In this document: positions 34,723-46,758 of the stretch, piece by piece | How the letters are laid out: each line of letters opens with the position of its first letter | Numbering within the stretch: the stretch's first letter is position 1 | Source: Sanguinoderma infundibulare | Taxonomy: Eukaryota > Basidiomycota > Agaricomycetes > Polyporales > Polyporaceae | Direction: 5' to 3' | Assembly: GCA_032821775.1 (NCBI GenBank) | Contig: JAVLRN010000007.1 | Span: forward strand, 62,001-126,000 | DNA: 64,000 nt | Position numbers and translations under genes: made by a program | The notes under the pieces: generated by a model | Told to the model about the DNA's origin: nothing | The model's input: only the letters and a program-made list of their open reading frames with translations | The model's database searches: none

Positions 34723-37700
34723 TCACGCCCTCACCGCGCTCCAGGTCGGGTTGTTCGACGCAATGGGGCCCACGCCTCCCTCGAGCACGGCGTCGACCGA
34801 GAGCTTGAGCTGCGGCGAGACCGCGGTGTCGTTCAGTGCCCAGACCGCCACGGCGACGGTGCTGCGTATGCGCGCGGACGTCAGCGCATTGAAGAGAATG
34901 TGTACGGGGTGGACAGACGCACTTATGTCCGTTGTAATCCAAGATACCCTGCGGGACGGGGAACCGAGTCTGCGGCCCAACGTTCGCCACGCGCTGCAAA
35001 ACCGTTCGCCGCCCATCAGCTCATCGACATCCGACAGACTCGAGAGACACCGCAGACCTTCCCGAACTGCCACCCGTTCACGAACAACAGCGCTCGATAC
35101 GGCTGGTCGTGTGTATCCTCGAACTCGAAGCTGAGGAGCGTGTCCGTGTAGCTCGGGATGTCCAGCTCAAACGTCGTCACGAAGAACCCGACACCCGCGC
35201 CGCCGCCCGGAAGGCCGTCCGAGAGCTCGCGCGCGCTCCACGCCGCACCGGACGTGTCGAACCCGGGGAGGTGCCACCCCTCGCGCTCGCCATACAGGCC
35301 GCCCTCGTTGAACAGCCCGCGCACCTTGTCCGGGTAGCTGGCACGCGCCCGTGTCAGTGTCTCCAGGTACTGGCGATGGAGATGCATACGCACTTGAGGT
35401 AGCCCCCGACCTTGCCTTGGACCCTCCACGTGCCGAACGTCCCGCCGACAAGCGCGAATCCCGCGATGCCGCGCGCCGACTTCTCGTTGTCGTCCTCATC
35501 GAGGCCCATGTTGTCCTGCACGACGGTCACGACGTTGTCCGCGCCCGCGACGACTGCGCCCTCCGGGAACGTGAACAGCTGGTTGACGTGGTCCGTCGTG
35601 CTCTGCACCGAGGACACGAACCGGTCATTGATCCACACCGACGCCGCGAAGACTGCGGGCCCGGGAGAGAGCGCTTCGTCAACAGCACAGAAGGTCAAAG
35701 CGAGGGGGCCCGAACTCACAGTCTCCGCCGTAGATCGTCAAGTTCGCCGCGGTCTCGGACCCAGACGCGTTGAAGTGCCCGCGCCACAGGACGATGTTCT
35801 CGCAGCTACGTGAGCCGGTCAGCCACATCGCGGGCCCCTCCCAACCAGAAAGGCACTTACAAGCCATAGTCGCACCCGTACAACACCCGCCCGTCCCCAA
35901 ACCCCGGCTTCGTGTCTATGTTCGTGCTCGTCTTGTCCGCCACGACCCAGTCTCCGTCGTCGAACCCCTTCTGCACCTCCCCCAGGCTGTCCGCATACCT
36001 CCACCCCGTCAGCTCCGGCACGCTCACGCCCCGCACGAGCCCGCGCTCGCTCTTCAGCGTCAGCTCCGCGATGAGGCCACTCGAGCCAAGCTGCGCGAGC
36101 GTCCCGACCGGGTCCCCGTTCCAGGTCACGGCTGTGACCTCGGGCGGCGCAAAGACCGTCAGCGGCACGCTCGCGTTGAGGTCCCCGACGAGCGCGAGCG
36201 TCCCATCGTCCGCGATCGACGCGTTCCGCACGAGGTACGGCCCGCCGACGAGCACGGTCGTGTTCGTCCCGAACTGCCAATAGCTTTCCAGCCCCGAGAT
36301 AGTGTTCGCCGTCGCGTCGCGGATAGCGGGTGCCCAGAACGTCGCCGCGGTGATCGAGTCTGCGTACAGCACCAGCTGCTCCGCCGACTCCCACACAGTG
36401 ACGAGGCCCTCGACCCCGGGGAGGATCGTCACCGTCGTTGCCCCTCCCGTTGCGGACTGACTGAACTGGACTTGGGGCGCGGAGGTGCTGATGCCATCGC
36501 CGCTCCGGGAGAACGCGAACTCGTGCGACTGGTCTGCGTGGCCGTAGAGGAAGAGGACGTCGCGCGCGCCGATCGTGCCAGCGAAGAAGATGGAGGTGGT
36601 CGTGTAGAGGAGCGCGCCTTTGGAGCCGAAGGTGTAGTCGGTGATGATGAGCTTGGATTGGCGACCGTTGAGCGCGATGCTGTCCATCGTCGTGGGCAGG
36701 GTGACCGTTCCCTGGGACGTGGGGAGCGTCACCGTGAACGCGATGTTTGCCCTATTAAGACGTCAGCAAGGCAAGGACGAAGGGATGGAGGACATACGTT
36801 GACGTGGAGTCGTTCTGGCGGGTGATGAGGAAGCCAGTGCCGGAGTCGGGGTTTCTCAGGTACGTGCCGTACGCCAGCGTATTGTTAATCGTGACTCCAG
36901 GAATGCCAGTTGCGGACTCCCCCACCCAGTCCGTCTTCCGGAATTCTGGAGAGGAGCGGAGGAAAATGCCCTGGCGCTTCACCTCATCGTACTTATCAGT
37001 GAGGAGACGCGTCTCGCGGATGGGCGATCCGTAGTCATAGCTGCGAACGGTCTGTCAAACGAGGCCAGAGAAACACATATAATCATACCTAGTGTACACG
37101 CCAGGGAACGCAATCCCGCCCCAGTTTGTCCCTCTAAGCTTGTCATTCAGCCATATTCCTCTCCAAAGGCACATAGGAAATACCACTCACCCATAAAACA
37201 TATAATAGCTCACCAATTTCTCGTTCGCTGCCCAGTTGTTCTTGTAGAACACGTCCTCGAAGTCCGGACCGGTAAGAATCGCACACGCATCGTAGCCAGG
37301 GCCGGCCCAAGGATCGAACGCGCCGCCCTGAAATTCGGGCATGTACCACGGCTGGCTCGGGTTCACCTCCGCGTGGTATTGGTGGTAGTTCGTCGTCACG
37401 TTTTTCCAGACCCGCGGGTTCGAGCAGTCGAAGGCTTGAGGGTACCCATCCTGCAATCGCGGGTGTTAGATTGCGGAACGGGGAGCAGGAGACTAAGAAG
37501 GATAGTAGACATACAAGGCCATAGATGTCGACCGCGCCGGTTCCGTTTACAAATGCCCGGCGCTCATTGGGATCATTGTACGTCCTGCAATACCGCATGC
37601 ATCAGCACTGTACACACAGGGGAAGTTGCGTGATAAACTCACAAAGGGATAGTGATACCACCTTCATGGTATTGATCCTCGAGTTGCTGGAAGTACAGCT

Positions 37701-39646
37701 GGTGGGTTATACTCTGAGAGTACTCGTTATCTGCCGAGCGGTAAGCTCATGTTCTAAACCCAGAACCCATGAAATCCCTCACCGATCTGGATGGCTGTGG
37801 GGAAGAGCCCGACAGGCCGCGTGAGTGACCCGGGAAGTAGCAACAGCAGAGACTGCAACACGTACCAATGACCGGACCGCCCTTTGTGACCTGGTAGTCA
37901 ACAGTTTCTTTGATGATGCCGTCGACGTACGGTTCATACCCCTCCGTCCAGTCGGTCGCGTTCGTCCTGACAATACCTGCAGTCTCAGTCGTGATCCAGT
38001 GGGCGATGCCACCCGCCGATGTTTCCGCATTGATCTGTTGAGGCATACACGATGTGATCAGCAAGTACTACACTAGTGAGCGGTGGAGCAACGAGGGGTA
38101 CAAATTCCTCTGACGTGGACCGAGACCCAGGACGCGGTAGAATTCCCCGCTAGACCGGCCACAATCATGGTCGTCCACATAGTCGTAGCCAGCGAAGCGT
38201 GGCAAACGATCTCCTGGGACGCACTCAGAGCACATTTAGTGGAGGTGATGGGGTATGAGAGCCTCTGACAAACTCGTCTCCGACAGCCCTCGAGCGAGGC
38301 TGGCACTGCTACCCCGGTGCAAGGTAGCATACCACTTATGCCAAATAGGGCTGATTGTGTTCTCTCTAACATAGGAGCAGAGGGCGATTGAGCCATTAGA
38401 AGAAAGCAGGCGGGAGAACTGCGTCCCCATACGCGGACTGCTCGGAAGCCCCATCACTCCGCATCAATCGCCTTTGAGTGCGTCCAGCGTCCAGAGCAAT
38501 TGCAGCTGTTTTCATATCGATAGACACCTCACGCGCTGTTGTCGTGCGCAGGCGGACATTCGCTTTCAGCTTCCGAATGATATGTACCATCAACCCAGCT
38601 GCAGTGAGTGGGAATTGTCAGTTCTACTCCGCCCTGACACCAACAATTCCCACCGACTGTAGGTCGGTTGATCCAATTATTCGGAAGCTGAAATCGAATG
38701 TCCAACCTGGGCGCTAAAAAGCGCGCGAGGTATCTATCGATATGAAAACAGCTGTGAGCAGCACCGCCGTGGCGTTCATAGTGCACTTACGTAGGGACCT
38801 GTGCCGAAGAGTGTCAGTGCGCTGCATCAAAGAATGGAAGGGTTGAGATTACTTGCCTGGGCGGAGGACGACGAAAATGCCTGCTTCGCTGGCGGCGTCG
38901 TAGATAGGCTTAAGGGCGCGCCAGTCGTCAAAGTCGACTACCCCGCGCGATGGGTTGGTTAGGCCCACTAGGATGACGTCAGTGCCTCGCGATAAGGTTT
39001 GAGATCATGGGATATGTACTGTGGATGTAAATGCTACGTTGCAAATGTTAGCTGCTCTGGTCATAACACTTCAGGAACAGGCATATACCGACCTGACACC
39101 ATTGAGACCGGCGGCAACCATCTTCTGGAAGATGTCGAGCCAGAGCTCGGGCACGGGAAGACGGAAGGTGTGGAACTCGCCAGAGCTGATGGCATACGGT
39201 CAGCAACGTAGTACGTCTGGCCAAAGCTGTACATACTGGAGAAATATGCGCTGGTCATGAATCCAAAGGGTGTAATTGTCCCACTGGACGACGTCGGTAT
39301 AACCGGAGGACCTGCGAGGAGGATCGGCCGCGCCGGTTGGGGTAGTCAAGGGCCAAGTGAGGAAGACTAGACAGAAGGTGAGGAGGGCGGACAGAGCCCA
39401 GGACGGGTAGCGTCGCAAGAGGAGCATGTCGGACAAGGTCTGCCGCCAGGTGCGCTCGGATGGGTACAAGACATGGCGACCGACTTTATAGTCGTCCAAG
39501 CGGCCTAGGGCTCCAGTCTTGCGGCGATGGTGTGCTGCAAGGGGAGCACCTGATGATGGAAGGGGTTGTTTCTCGCATTTCCCTATGTCGTCATACCTGA
39601 TGCGGAGGTCATGGGTCTCCTTCGAGTGCGAACCGGGGGGGTCCAT
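34723..39646 (-). CDS. Beta-galactosidase, GH35, multidomain (copy 2)
   Basis: Paralog of the 21.2-25.2 kb gene. It has the same order: '[19 protein letters not shown]', '[17 protein letters not shown]', '[19 protein letters not shown]', acid/base loop 'IQIDNEYSQ', nucleophile loop '[15 protein letters not shown]', 'SYYMFYG' and C-terminal jelly-roll modules to '[13 protein letters not shown]' at 34723. Two starts are possible. ATG 39646 gives about 73 hydrophilic residues before the hydrophobic segment '[17 protein letters not shown]', making a type II anchor. ATG 39427 ('[10 protein letters not shown]') gives an ordinary signal peptide like the paralogs. I list the longer one because the frame stays open and hydrophilic. 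Microexons lie at 39020-39033 and 38791-38798; a GC donor is used before the latter, and the next intron is enlarged to 756 nt by a MITE and other sequence. Confidence 0.85.
38503..38754. mobile_element. MITE-like foldback element inside a GH35-2 intron
   Basis: The 252-bp element begins CAGCTGTTTTCATATCGATA and ends with its inverted copy TATCGATATGAAAACAGCTG. The inverted similarity continues inwards for about 120 bp per arm (TTCAGCTTCCGAAT / ATTCGGAAGCTGAA), so nearly the whole unit can fold on itself. It encodes nothing. I could not define a target-site duplication with confidence. It sits in the intron 38035-38790 between the G-P-Y microexon and the 'INAETSAGG' exon. A partial copy is at 16028-16112. 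Confidence 0.8.
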
Positions 39647-39799
39647 CGCATTCTCGTCCTCGTCCTCGATTAAGCTGAAGGACGACAACAACGGCTGAGC
39701 ACCACCTGGCCCAGGCAACTGCCGCTTTCACCTTCACACGATCACGTGCCTAGAGGCGTGTGACCACCCCGAGTCTGACTTGTCTTGCTCTGAGCTCTT

Positions 39800-40090
39800 C
39801 AACAAATAGTACCGCCAAGTACATCTTCGAGCTTCCACCAGACCCCGCGTCCCTTCTCCCCGTCGCCGCATGCGTCGTCGTCCAGTCCGCAGAAGACGGC
39901 CAAACCTCTCCTCGATGACAAGGGAGAGCCTGTCATCCGTCCTTACCCTCCTATCTCGGCGCCCGACCAGCCTGGCGAGCTCACCTCAAGCGCTACGAAC
40001 AGGGCAAGATGCCCAAGTACATCTATGACCTCGAGATCGGCGAAAAACTCGCTATCAAGGACCCCTTCGTCAAAATTGACTACCAAAGTA
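39800..40090 (+). pseudogene. Relic of NADH-cytochrome b5 reductase (MCR1-like)
   Basis: Plus-strand pieces in shifted frames read 'STAKYIFELPPDPASLLPVAACVVVQSAEDG', then 'KPLLDDKGEPVIRPYPPISAPDQPGEL', then 'LKRYEQGKMPKYIYDLEIGEKLAIKDPFVK'. This is the FAD-binding region of cytochrome b5 reductase. 'RPYPPIS' corresponds to the RxY(T/S)xxS flavin motif, which normally has Thr after Tyr and here has Pro. At least two frame changes are required, one coinciding with loss of several residues after 'GEL'. No convincing NADH-binding half was found downstream, so this is a truncated relic. Confidence 0.7.
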
Positions 40091-42569
40091 CGCATTCAAT
40101 CTTCTGCTTGTTTTTTAGTCTCGTCACCAGCCGTTGAGAAGGCCTCGCATGCGTGGTACCAACGCGGGGAGACAGTATGTGCGGTTTCCGCACACATTCT
40201 CTACGTGAGTAGTGTCCTGGGCGTGCGTATGCATTCAGCTATGGCGCGGCTTAGTGGGTAAGACCTGCTTGTCTCTCAACCACGGCGCAGTCCCGAACGC
40301 GCCTCGGGTGTCGATGCGTCGCGAGGTCCGGCAATCCGGCCGGTGGCGTACGCGAGCTTGTCCTCGGCGCTGTCGAGGGTCATCATCCCCTCATCATCGT
40401 CTGTCGACCTTCCTGCTGCGTGAGGAATAGGATCATTGTGATGGATGGCAAGGTGCGGGTTTAGATAACAACTAGCGCCCGGTGAGCCATACACCACTGT
40501 TCTCTTCAGACACTCTCGACTTTTTAGCGTCGAGCAGCTGCAATACTAATTGCTACCGGGCGCCACGCACTGTCCGCGACCGCGGGGTCGCGGAGCGCGA
40601 TGCATGCATTTGCAGATGCAGGCACCCACTTCATCTTCCTCCCTGCCTTCTGCTTGAGTACCTACGCCGTTCGCGTAGATGCCCACGAACATGCCTACGC
40701 AGCTCGTAAATACCCGCCCGCCAGTAGCTATTACCCGTGCAAATCCGTAGGGGTTCGCAGATGGCTCCCTGTCTGCACCTTACAGAGCGGTAATGACACC
40801 CCGTCGTCTCGCATCTGGCTAGTACGATACCGCCAGCTAGCACTCCGATACGCGAAGTACGTTCCTCTACCCCCCCCAGGCTGCGCGGATTGCGCGAAGC
40901 GGCACCAAGGGGGACTCTTGCAAGTAGAGCGAGCTGCAACGCGCCCTCGCTGCACTCACAGTACCAGTGTACGCGGACTGGCAGGCTGGATGGCCAGGAT
41001 AAAGCAACAACGGACTTGCTGCCCCGCACCGCTGGGACAACAGTCATTAAGACGCTGAGCTCCCGCTCATCCAGTCCCGGTTTCGATGGCAGCTGTATGC
41101 GCCCAATGCATAGTGTTCCATGGCATCTGCTACGGAATGAGATTTGTTTTCTGACCTGTTTCCTTTGTGTTTGTCTATGTTCCGACCCCTGGGACGATCG
41201 CAGGACGTCCGCAATGCGGGGTGCGCAGACCCCTCCGTGTCCTCATGGTATGGGGCGCCTCCGCCCGCCGCGTATTGCCCTCATCTAAGCATCACTCCTG
41301 GCTGAGCGCCCTTGGGCGCGACGCCAAATATTATCTCTCTCTCTATCTCTGTGAACCTCTTCCATAGTCTTCCATCGCGCCGCTCGGTTCAAGGGTGCGG
41401 CTGGGCCCCTATGTGTTGATTTTCCTGCCAACTCCCAGGTGAGCTAGCACTGTTTCCCACAACTCAGGGCGCTCCGGTCGAGAGAACTTCTGACGGACAT
41501 ACCGGCGAATCTCGCCTTTGCGTCAATATTTTCTTCCACTGCTTTAGGGCCGCAATCCGATCCATTCACGCGCCGTGAAGAGGTTTACGACCGCATTCTC
41601 AAGCACTTTTGAAATATTACAATATATTTCTGTCGTATCCTTGTTCTCTTATATCATCTTCCGGCCGCCGTCATCGATTGCCAGGACAATTCGACCAGGC
41701 TTGCGTGGTGCATGATGACCGGTATAGGCAGACACTTCAGGATGTAAACACATTATTTCGCGGCGTCCAACAGTCCTCTTCTCCGGGCCAAAGTGTGATA
41801 CTGACTTGTTTGCTAGGGCCCAAGTTCGAACGACGGGATGCCCGCCGAATCTTCACTCCGTCCAAAACCTCTCTCATCTTGTCACCGCTTACTCGTGCCA
41901 ACCAGGACAGTTCGACATTGATTGTCTAGTCCAGCTACGAACGTCCACAACGGTTTGGATCGTGCCAACGTCCTCATCGAGTCCTGCTTTCCCTGAGTCG
42001 GTTAGTAATGGCTATCCATCGCCGACCTTGAAGCTATGCTGATACACCTCCCTGCTAACCAGGATAATTCAACGTTCATCGTCTAGTCTAGCTGCCCGAG
42101 GCAACATCGCAGCCCATCCTTTTTCTGAAAAATTTTGGTCCACCCCTATTGCCCAGGTCCCAGCCGATCTGACGCCTCCCCTAATTGCGGTTTGCGCCTC
42201 GATGGTGTTTCACGTGAGCGGAAGTGGTCCTACAGATTCTACCATGCCACATGGAGTCTCGGAGAATGTGGCCGCGTACCTCGCTCTTCTCGAAGATGGA
42301 AAACGTCCGCGGCCGCTCGACCGACTACGCCCGCACATGAGAACAGATGAGAACTGTCAGGTGCCCGGCGCGTGACCCCTTGGTTGGGTGCGTGCTCGAT
42401 GCCAACCTGGAAGGTAAAAGATCCCGCCGGTCCGCTAGTGAAAGAAGTAAGGAACGTTTCGTACAACGAACCGGTCGAGGTACGTACGTCATCCGCCCCG
42501 TCTGCTTTAAATCCACCGTCGGCCCACTGATGTTCGCCTGGTCAGCGCTGCAACTATCTCACTGCGATC
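40091..42569. other. Long gene-free region upstream of GH35-3
   Basis: No gene is supported. At 41905-41945 and 42057-42097 there are two diverged direct copies of a motif (ACCAGGAyArTTC ... TCTAGTCyAGCT), and a weaker third start near 41690, about 150-210 bp apart. The distal part must include the promoter of GH35-3. Confidence 0.45.
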
Positions 42570-45500
42570 ATGCTTCGGCTCCCGTCCTCGTCGTGGGCTT
42601 GTCGCGCCTGGCTGATCCTCAGCCTTGTACTCTCTGCACTGCCTGTCTCCCTTTTCGTCGGCGCCGCGACTCCGGCCTTGATCGCAGATCCTCCTCGCGA
42701 ATCGAATGGATTGACCGATGTCGTGCAATGGGACAACTACTCCCTATTCGTCAATGATCAACGCATATTTGTGCAGTACGTGGTGTATGCCATCAAATGC
42801 AACCCGTTGTCTGACGTCTGCACAGCTCCGGAGAGTTTCACACTTTCCGTCTCCCGGTACCCGATCTCTGGCTCGACATCTTCCAAAAGATGGTCGCCGC
42901 AGGGCTCAACGGTGTCAGGTGTGTGTGCTTTTGATTTCTGCACGCGCACACGCTTACCCAATTGCGACAATAGTATCTATATACACAGTACGCTGATCCT
43001 GCATTTCAAGGCTTCTGGAATTTCGTTTGACGGTGCGATTATACAGTGGGCGCGACCAACCCGTCGCGGGGCGTGATTGACTTCGACGACTGGCGCGCGC
43101 TCCAGCCTATCTTCGACGCTGCCAAGTTGGCTGGTATCTTCGTCATCCTCCGTCCAGGTGAGTATCTTCCCTTGCTCCGCCGTGACACGTTTGTCTAAAT
43201 AGGAAGCAACCCAGGGCCTTATGTACGATTCTCGTTCAGAGACAACGCGTGCGCATATTAAGTTCCATTCTCGCAGATCAACGCGGAGACGACCGCAGGC
43301 GGCATAGCCCACTGGATCACCAGCGAGGTCGCCGGGGCTCTGAGGACGAACGCGTCGGACTGGACTGCTGCGTACGAGCCCTACGTCTCCGGCATCATCG
43401 ACGCGGTGGTGCCAAACCAAGTCACCAAAGGGGGCCCCATCCTGTGTGCGTAGCCCTTGAATATCGTGTGTGATAGCAGTCATTGATCTTTGTGACGATC
43501 CCCCGCAGTTGTTCAGATCGGTGAGCGGTAGATCGTAACAGGTCGTACATACGTCTGACATTGCTCTGGGACAGACAACGAATTCAGTCAGACTGCTACA
43601 CATGCTGCGTATTTTGCCCAGCTTGAAACACAGTACCGTGATGGACAAGTTGCGGTCCCTCTGTATGTTCACCATGCCACTCGATCTTATTTGTGCTGAA
43701 AGCGGCTCTGTATAGAACATACAATGACCCGGGCGAAGGGCGCAACTTTATCAATGGAACAGGAGCTGTCGACATCTACGGACTCGTTCGTAGCTTTTCC
43801 TTTCCCGCCTTCATCAGTCTTGCTGACGAGCGCCGCAGGACAGCTACCCGCAAGGCTTCGACTGCTCGAACCCTACGCACTGGTCACCTGTCGTCACCAA
43901 TTACCATTCGTATCACGCCTCAGTCAACCCAGGCGAGCCGTGGTACATGCCTGAGTTCCAAGGTGGGATCCCTTACTTTCGTCTGAGTCGCGTCTGACGT
44001 GCTGGACCGGGATATAGGAGGCTCCTTTGATCCATGGGGCGGGCCTGGGTATGACGCCTGCGAAGAGCTCACTGGACCAGCCTTCCAGGACGTCTTCTAC
44101 AAGCAAAACTGGGCTTCAAATGTCAAACTCATCTCGTACTACATGCTCTATGGGTAAGCATATGAGCGTCGGCGTCGCGCGGTTTATTGTTCGTGTGCAT
44201 TGACTTGGCTTGTAGGGGGACGAGCTGGGGAGGCTTCCCGTTCCCAGGCGTTTACACCAGGTGCATGGCTTCGAGTCCAGTCTCGCTTACTTTCTCTAAC
44301 GTCATTTTGGCAGTTACGACTACGGATCATCAATTCGCGAAACTCGCGCTCTCTCGGACAAGTTCGATGAGCTCAAGCGCCAAGGCCTATTCCTCCGCTC
44401 CTCTCCAGAGTTCCGCAAAACGGACTGGATCGGGGATACGAGCACGGGGATTCCGGGAGTGACGCTCAACGGCAGTGCGGCCTTCATCACTCTGCTCAAA
44501 AACCCAGACACGGGCACGCAGTTCTTCATTGCGCGGCAGGCCGATTCGACTTCCACGTACGTCTCCAATGCACTTTGGTGCTCGACTGTGCCACTGAACT
44601 CCTCCTGCAGGGGAAACATCTCATTCACGCTCACCGTCCCTTCCTCTCTGGGCACTCTCACCCTTCCACAGACGACGGGGAGCATCGCGCTCACCGGACG
44701 CCAAAGCAAGCTCATCATCACCGACTACACCTTCGGCGCGAGCGGCTCCGTTCTGTTCACGACCGCCTCGGTATTCTTCGCAGGCGCGATCGGAGAACGG
44801 GACGTTCTCTTCCTGTTCGGCGACGCGAGCCAGTCCCACGAATTCGCCGTCACCTTGACCGGCACTGGCTCACGCTCGACGTCATCTCGGCTTCAATTCG
44901 CCGACTCCAGCGTCGCACAGAGCGCCACAACCGTCTCCATCCTACCTGGCTCGGATGGACTGGTCACCGTCTGGGACTCAACGACTCAACTGATCCTCTT
45001 CGCCGACCCAGGCACGGCCGCGACCTTCTGGGCGCCCGCCGTCAAGTCGGCCACCGCGAACACCGTCCGCGGACTGGAGTCGTACTGGCAGTTCGGCACG
45101 AACACGACCGTGCTCGTCGGGGGCCCCTACCTCGTCCGCAACGCGACGATCTCCGGGAGCACCCTCGCGCTCCGTGGGGACCTCAACGCGTCCGTCCCGC
45201 TCACGGTCGTCGCCCCGCCCGTGGTCCGGCAGGTGACGTGGAACGGGGCGCGCGTCAGCGTGCGCGACTCCGGAGGGCTGCTCACGGGCCGCCTGTCGGA
45301 GAGCGCAAGCGTGCGGGGGGTGACGGCGCCGGCGTTGGCTGGGTGGAAGTTCAGCGACAGTCTTCCAGAGATCCGGGCTGGGTTCGACGACTCGACTTGG
45401 ACGGTGGCGAACAAGACGACGACGAATATCAGCGTGAAACCGCTATTCGGCGACGGGAGGGTGCTGTACGGTGCGCTCCTTTCGTTCTCAGTCTGATGCG

Positions 45501-46683
45501 TTATGAGCTGAACTCCCGGCTACTTACCTCCCTCCCGAGTCAGGATGCGACTACGGATTGTATGCTTTCTTGTGACTTTCTGCGGCGAATGATGTTAACG
45601 CAATTCGCAGCTGCGAAGGTCATGTCCTCTTCCGCGGACATTTCAACGCGACTGGCTCCGAGACGTCTGCGAATCTCACCATTTACGGTGGAACCGGTAC
45701 GTCGCCGATTCGGGTCCATTATCACGGTACTGATACTTTATATCATGCGTTTGCACCCATAGCATTCGCCGCTTCTGTGTTCATCAACGATCGGTTTATC
45801 AGCACCGTGTTCAACGGCGGCGACCACGTCAACGCGCTCTTCCCATTCCCCAACGGCGCCGTCATCCCAGGCCAAGACAACGTGCTGACCGTCGTCCAGG
45901 ACAACATGGGTAATGACGAAGACTCGAACGAGAAGTCAGCGCGGGGCATCGCGGGCTTCTCGCTGAACGGCGGTGCTTTCACGACATGGAAGGTCCAGGG
46001 CAAGCTCGGCGGTTACACCAAGTGAGTTCCCGTGGCGACCTCATCCCTCCGCCGAAGGTCGCTGACGGAGTCACATGCAGCTTTCCCGACAAAGTCCGCG
46101 GCGTGTTGAACGAAGGCGGCCTGTTTGGCGAGCGCGAGGGGTGGCACCTCCCCGGGTTCGACACCAGCAGCTGGACGGCGCGCGAGCTGTCCGCGGGCCT
46201 GCCCGAGGGCGGTGCTGGCGTCGGGTTCTTCGTCAAGACGTTTGACTTGGCATTCCCGAAGAACACAGATGTGCTCGTTAGCTTCCAGTTCGAGACGACG
46301 AACACACAACAGTACAGGGCGCTCTTGTTCGTGAACGGGTGGAAGTTCGGGAAGGTAAGTGGTGTAGTGGTGTTCCCATCTCGTGAATCGTGAGGCGGCG
46401 CTGATGGTGTAACGGCAGCGCGTGGCGAACTTGGGTCCGCAGACCAGGTTCCCCGTTCCCCAGGGTATCCTAGATTACCACGGCAAGAAGTGAGTATACT
46501 TCGAGGGCTTCTAGAAGTATGCAGAGTGACTTATGCACCATATGCAGCACCGTCGCGGTGGCGCTTTGGGCGCTGAACAATACCGCGGTCTCTCCGAGTT
46601 TGGAGTTGGTCATCGACGATGTGCTGGATGGAGGTGTGGGTCCGATCGCGACGAATAACCCCGTCTGGGAGCCTCGCGCGTGA
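42570..46683 (+). CDS. Beta-galactosidase, GH35, multidomain (copy 3)
   Basis: Third GH35 paralog, in opposite orientation to copies 1 and 2. ATG 42570 starts a clear signal peptide ('[20 protein letters not shown]'). The barrel has '[19 protein letters not shown]', microexon 42974-42987 (SIYIH), '[15 protein letters not shown]', 'FVILRPG', microexon 43215-43222 (G-P-Y), '[17 protein letters not shown]' and 'VQIDNEFSQ' with the acid/base Glu. 'EPWYMPEFQ' and '[15 protein letters not shown]' follow across an intron near 43965-44010, then 'LISYYMLYG'. The C-terminal modules are uninterrupted ('[20 protein letters not shown]', '[14 protein letters not shown]', '[19 protein letters not shown]'), ending '[17 protein letters not shown]'. 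No frameshift or stop was noticed. It converges with the MFS gene next door; the two stop codons are about 75 bp apart. Confidence 0.9.
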
Positions 46684-46758
46684 AAATCATACGGTTTAAG
46701 GCGTATTGTATCTATTGAACAGGATCATCAAAGTTGATGTCGAGGAGGTCCCGATTGT

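Noticed and set aside
35770..36825. A 351-codon plus-strand frame across GH35-2
   Set aside because: Arg/Pro-rich antisense shadow of a GC-rich exon; the minus strand encodes recognisable GH35 C-terminal domains there.
39646..39718. GH35-2 start at 39718
   Set aside because: The codon at that place is TTG; the first in-frame ATG is at 39646.
44575..45762. A 395-codon plus-strand frame overlapping GH35-3
   Set aside because: Arg/His-rich +1 shadow of the 345-codon exon that carries the GH35 modules.
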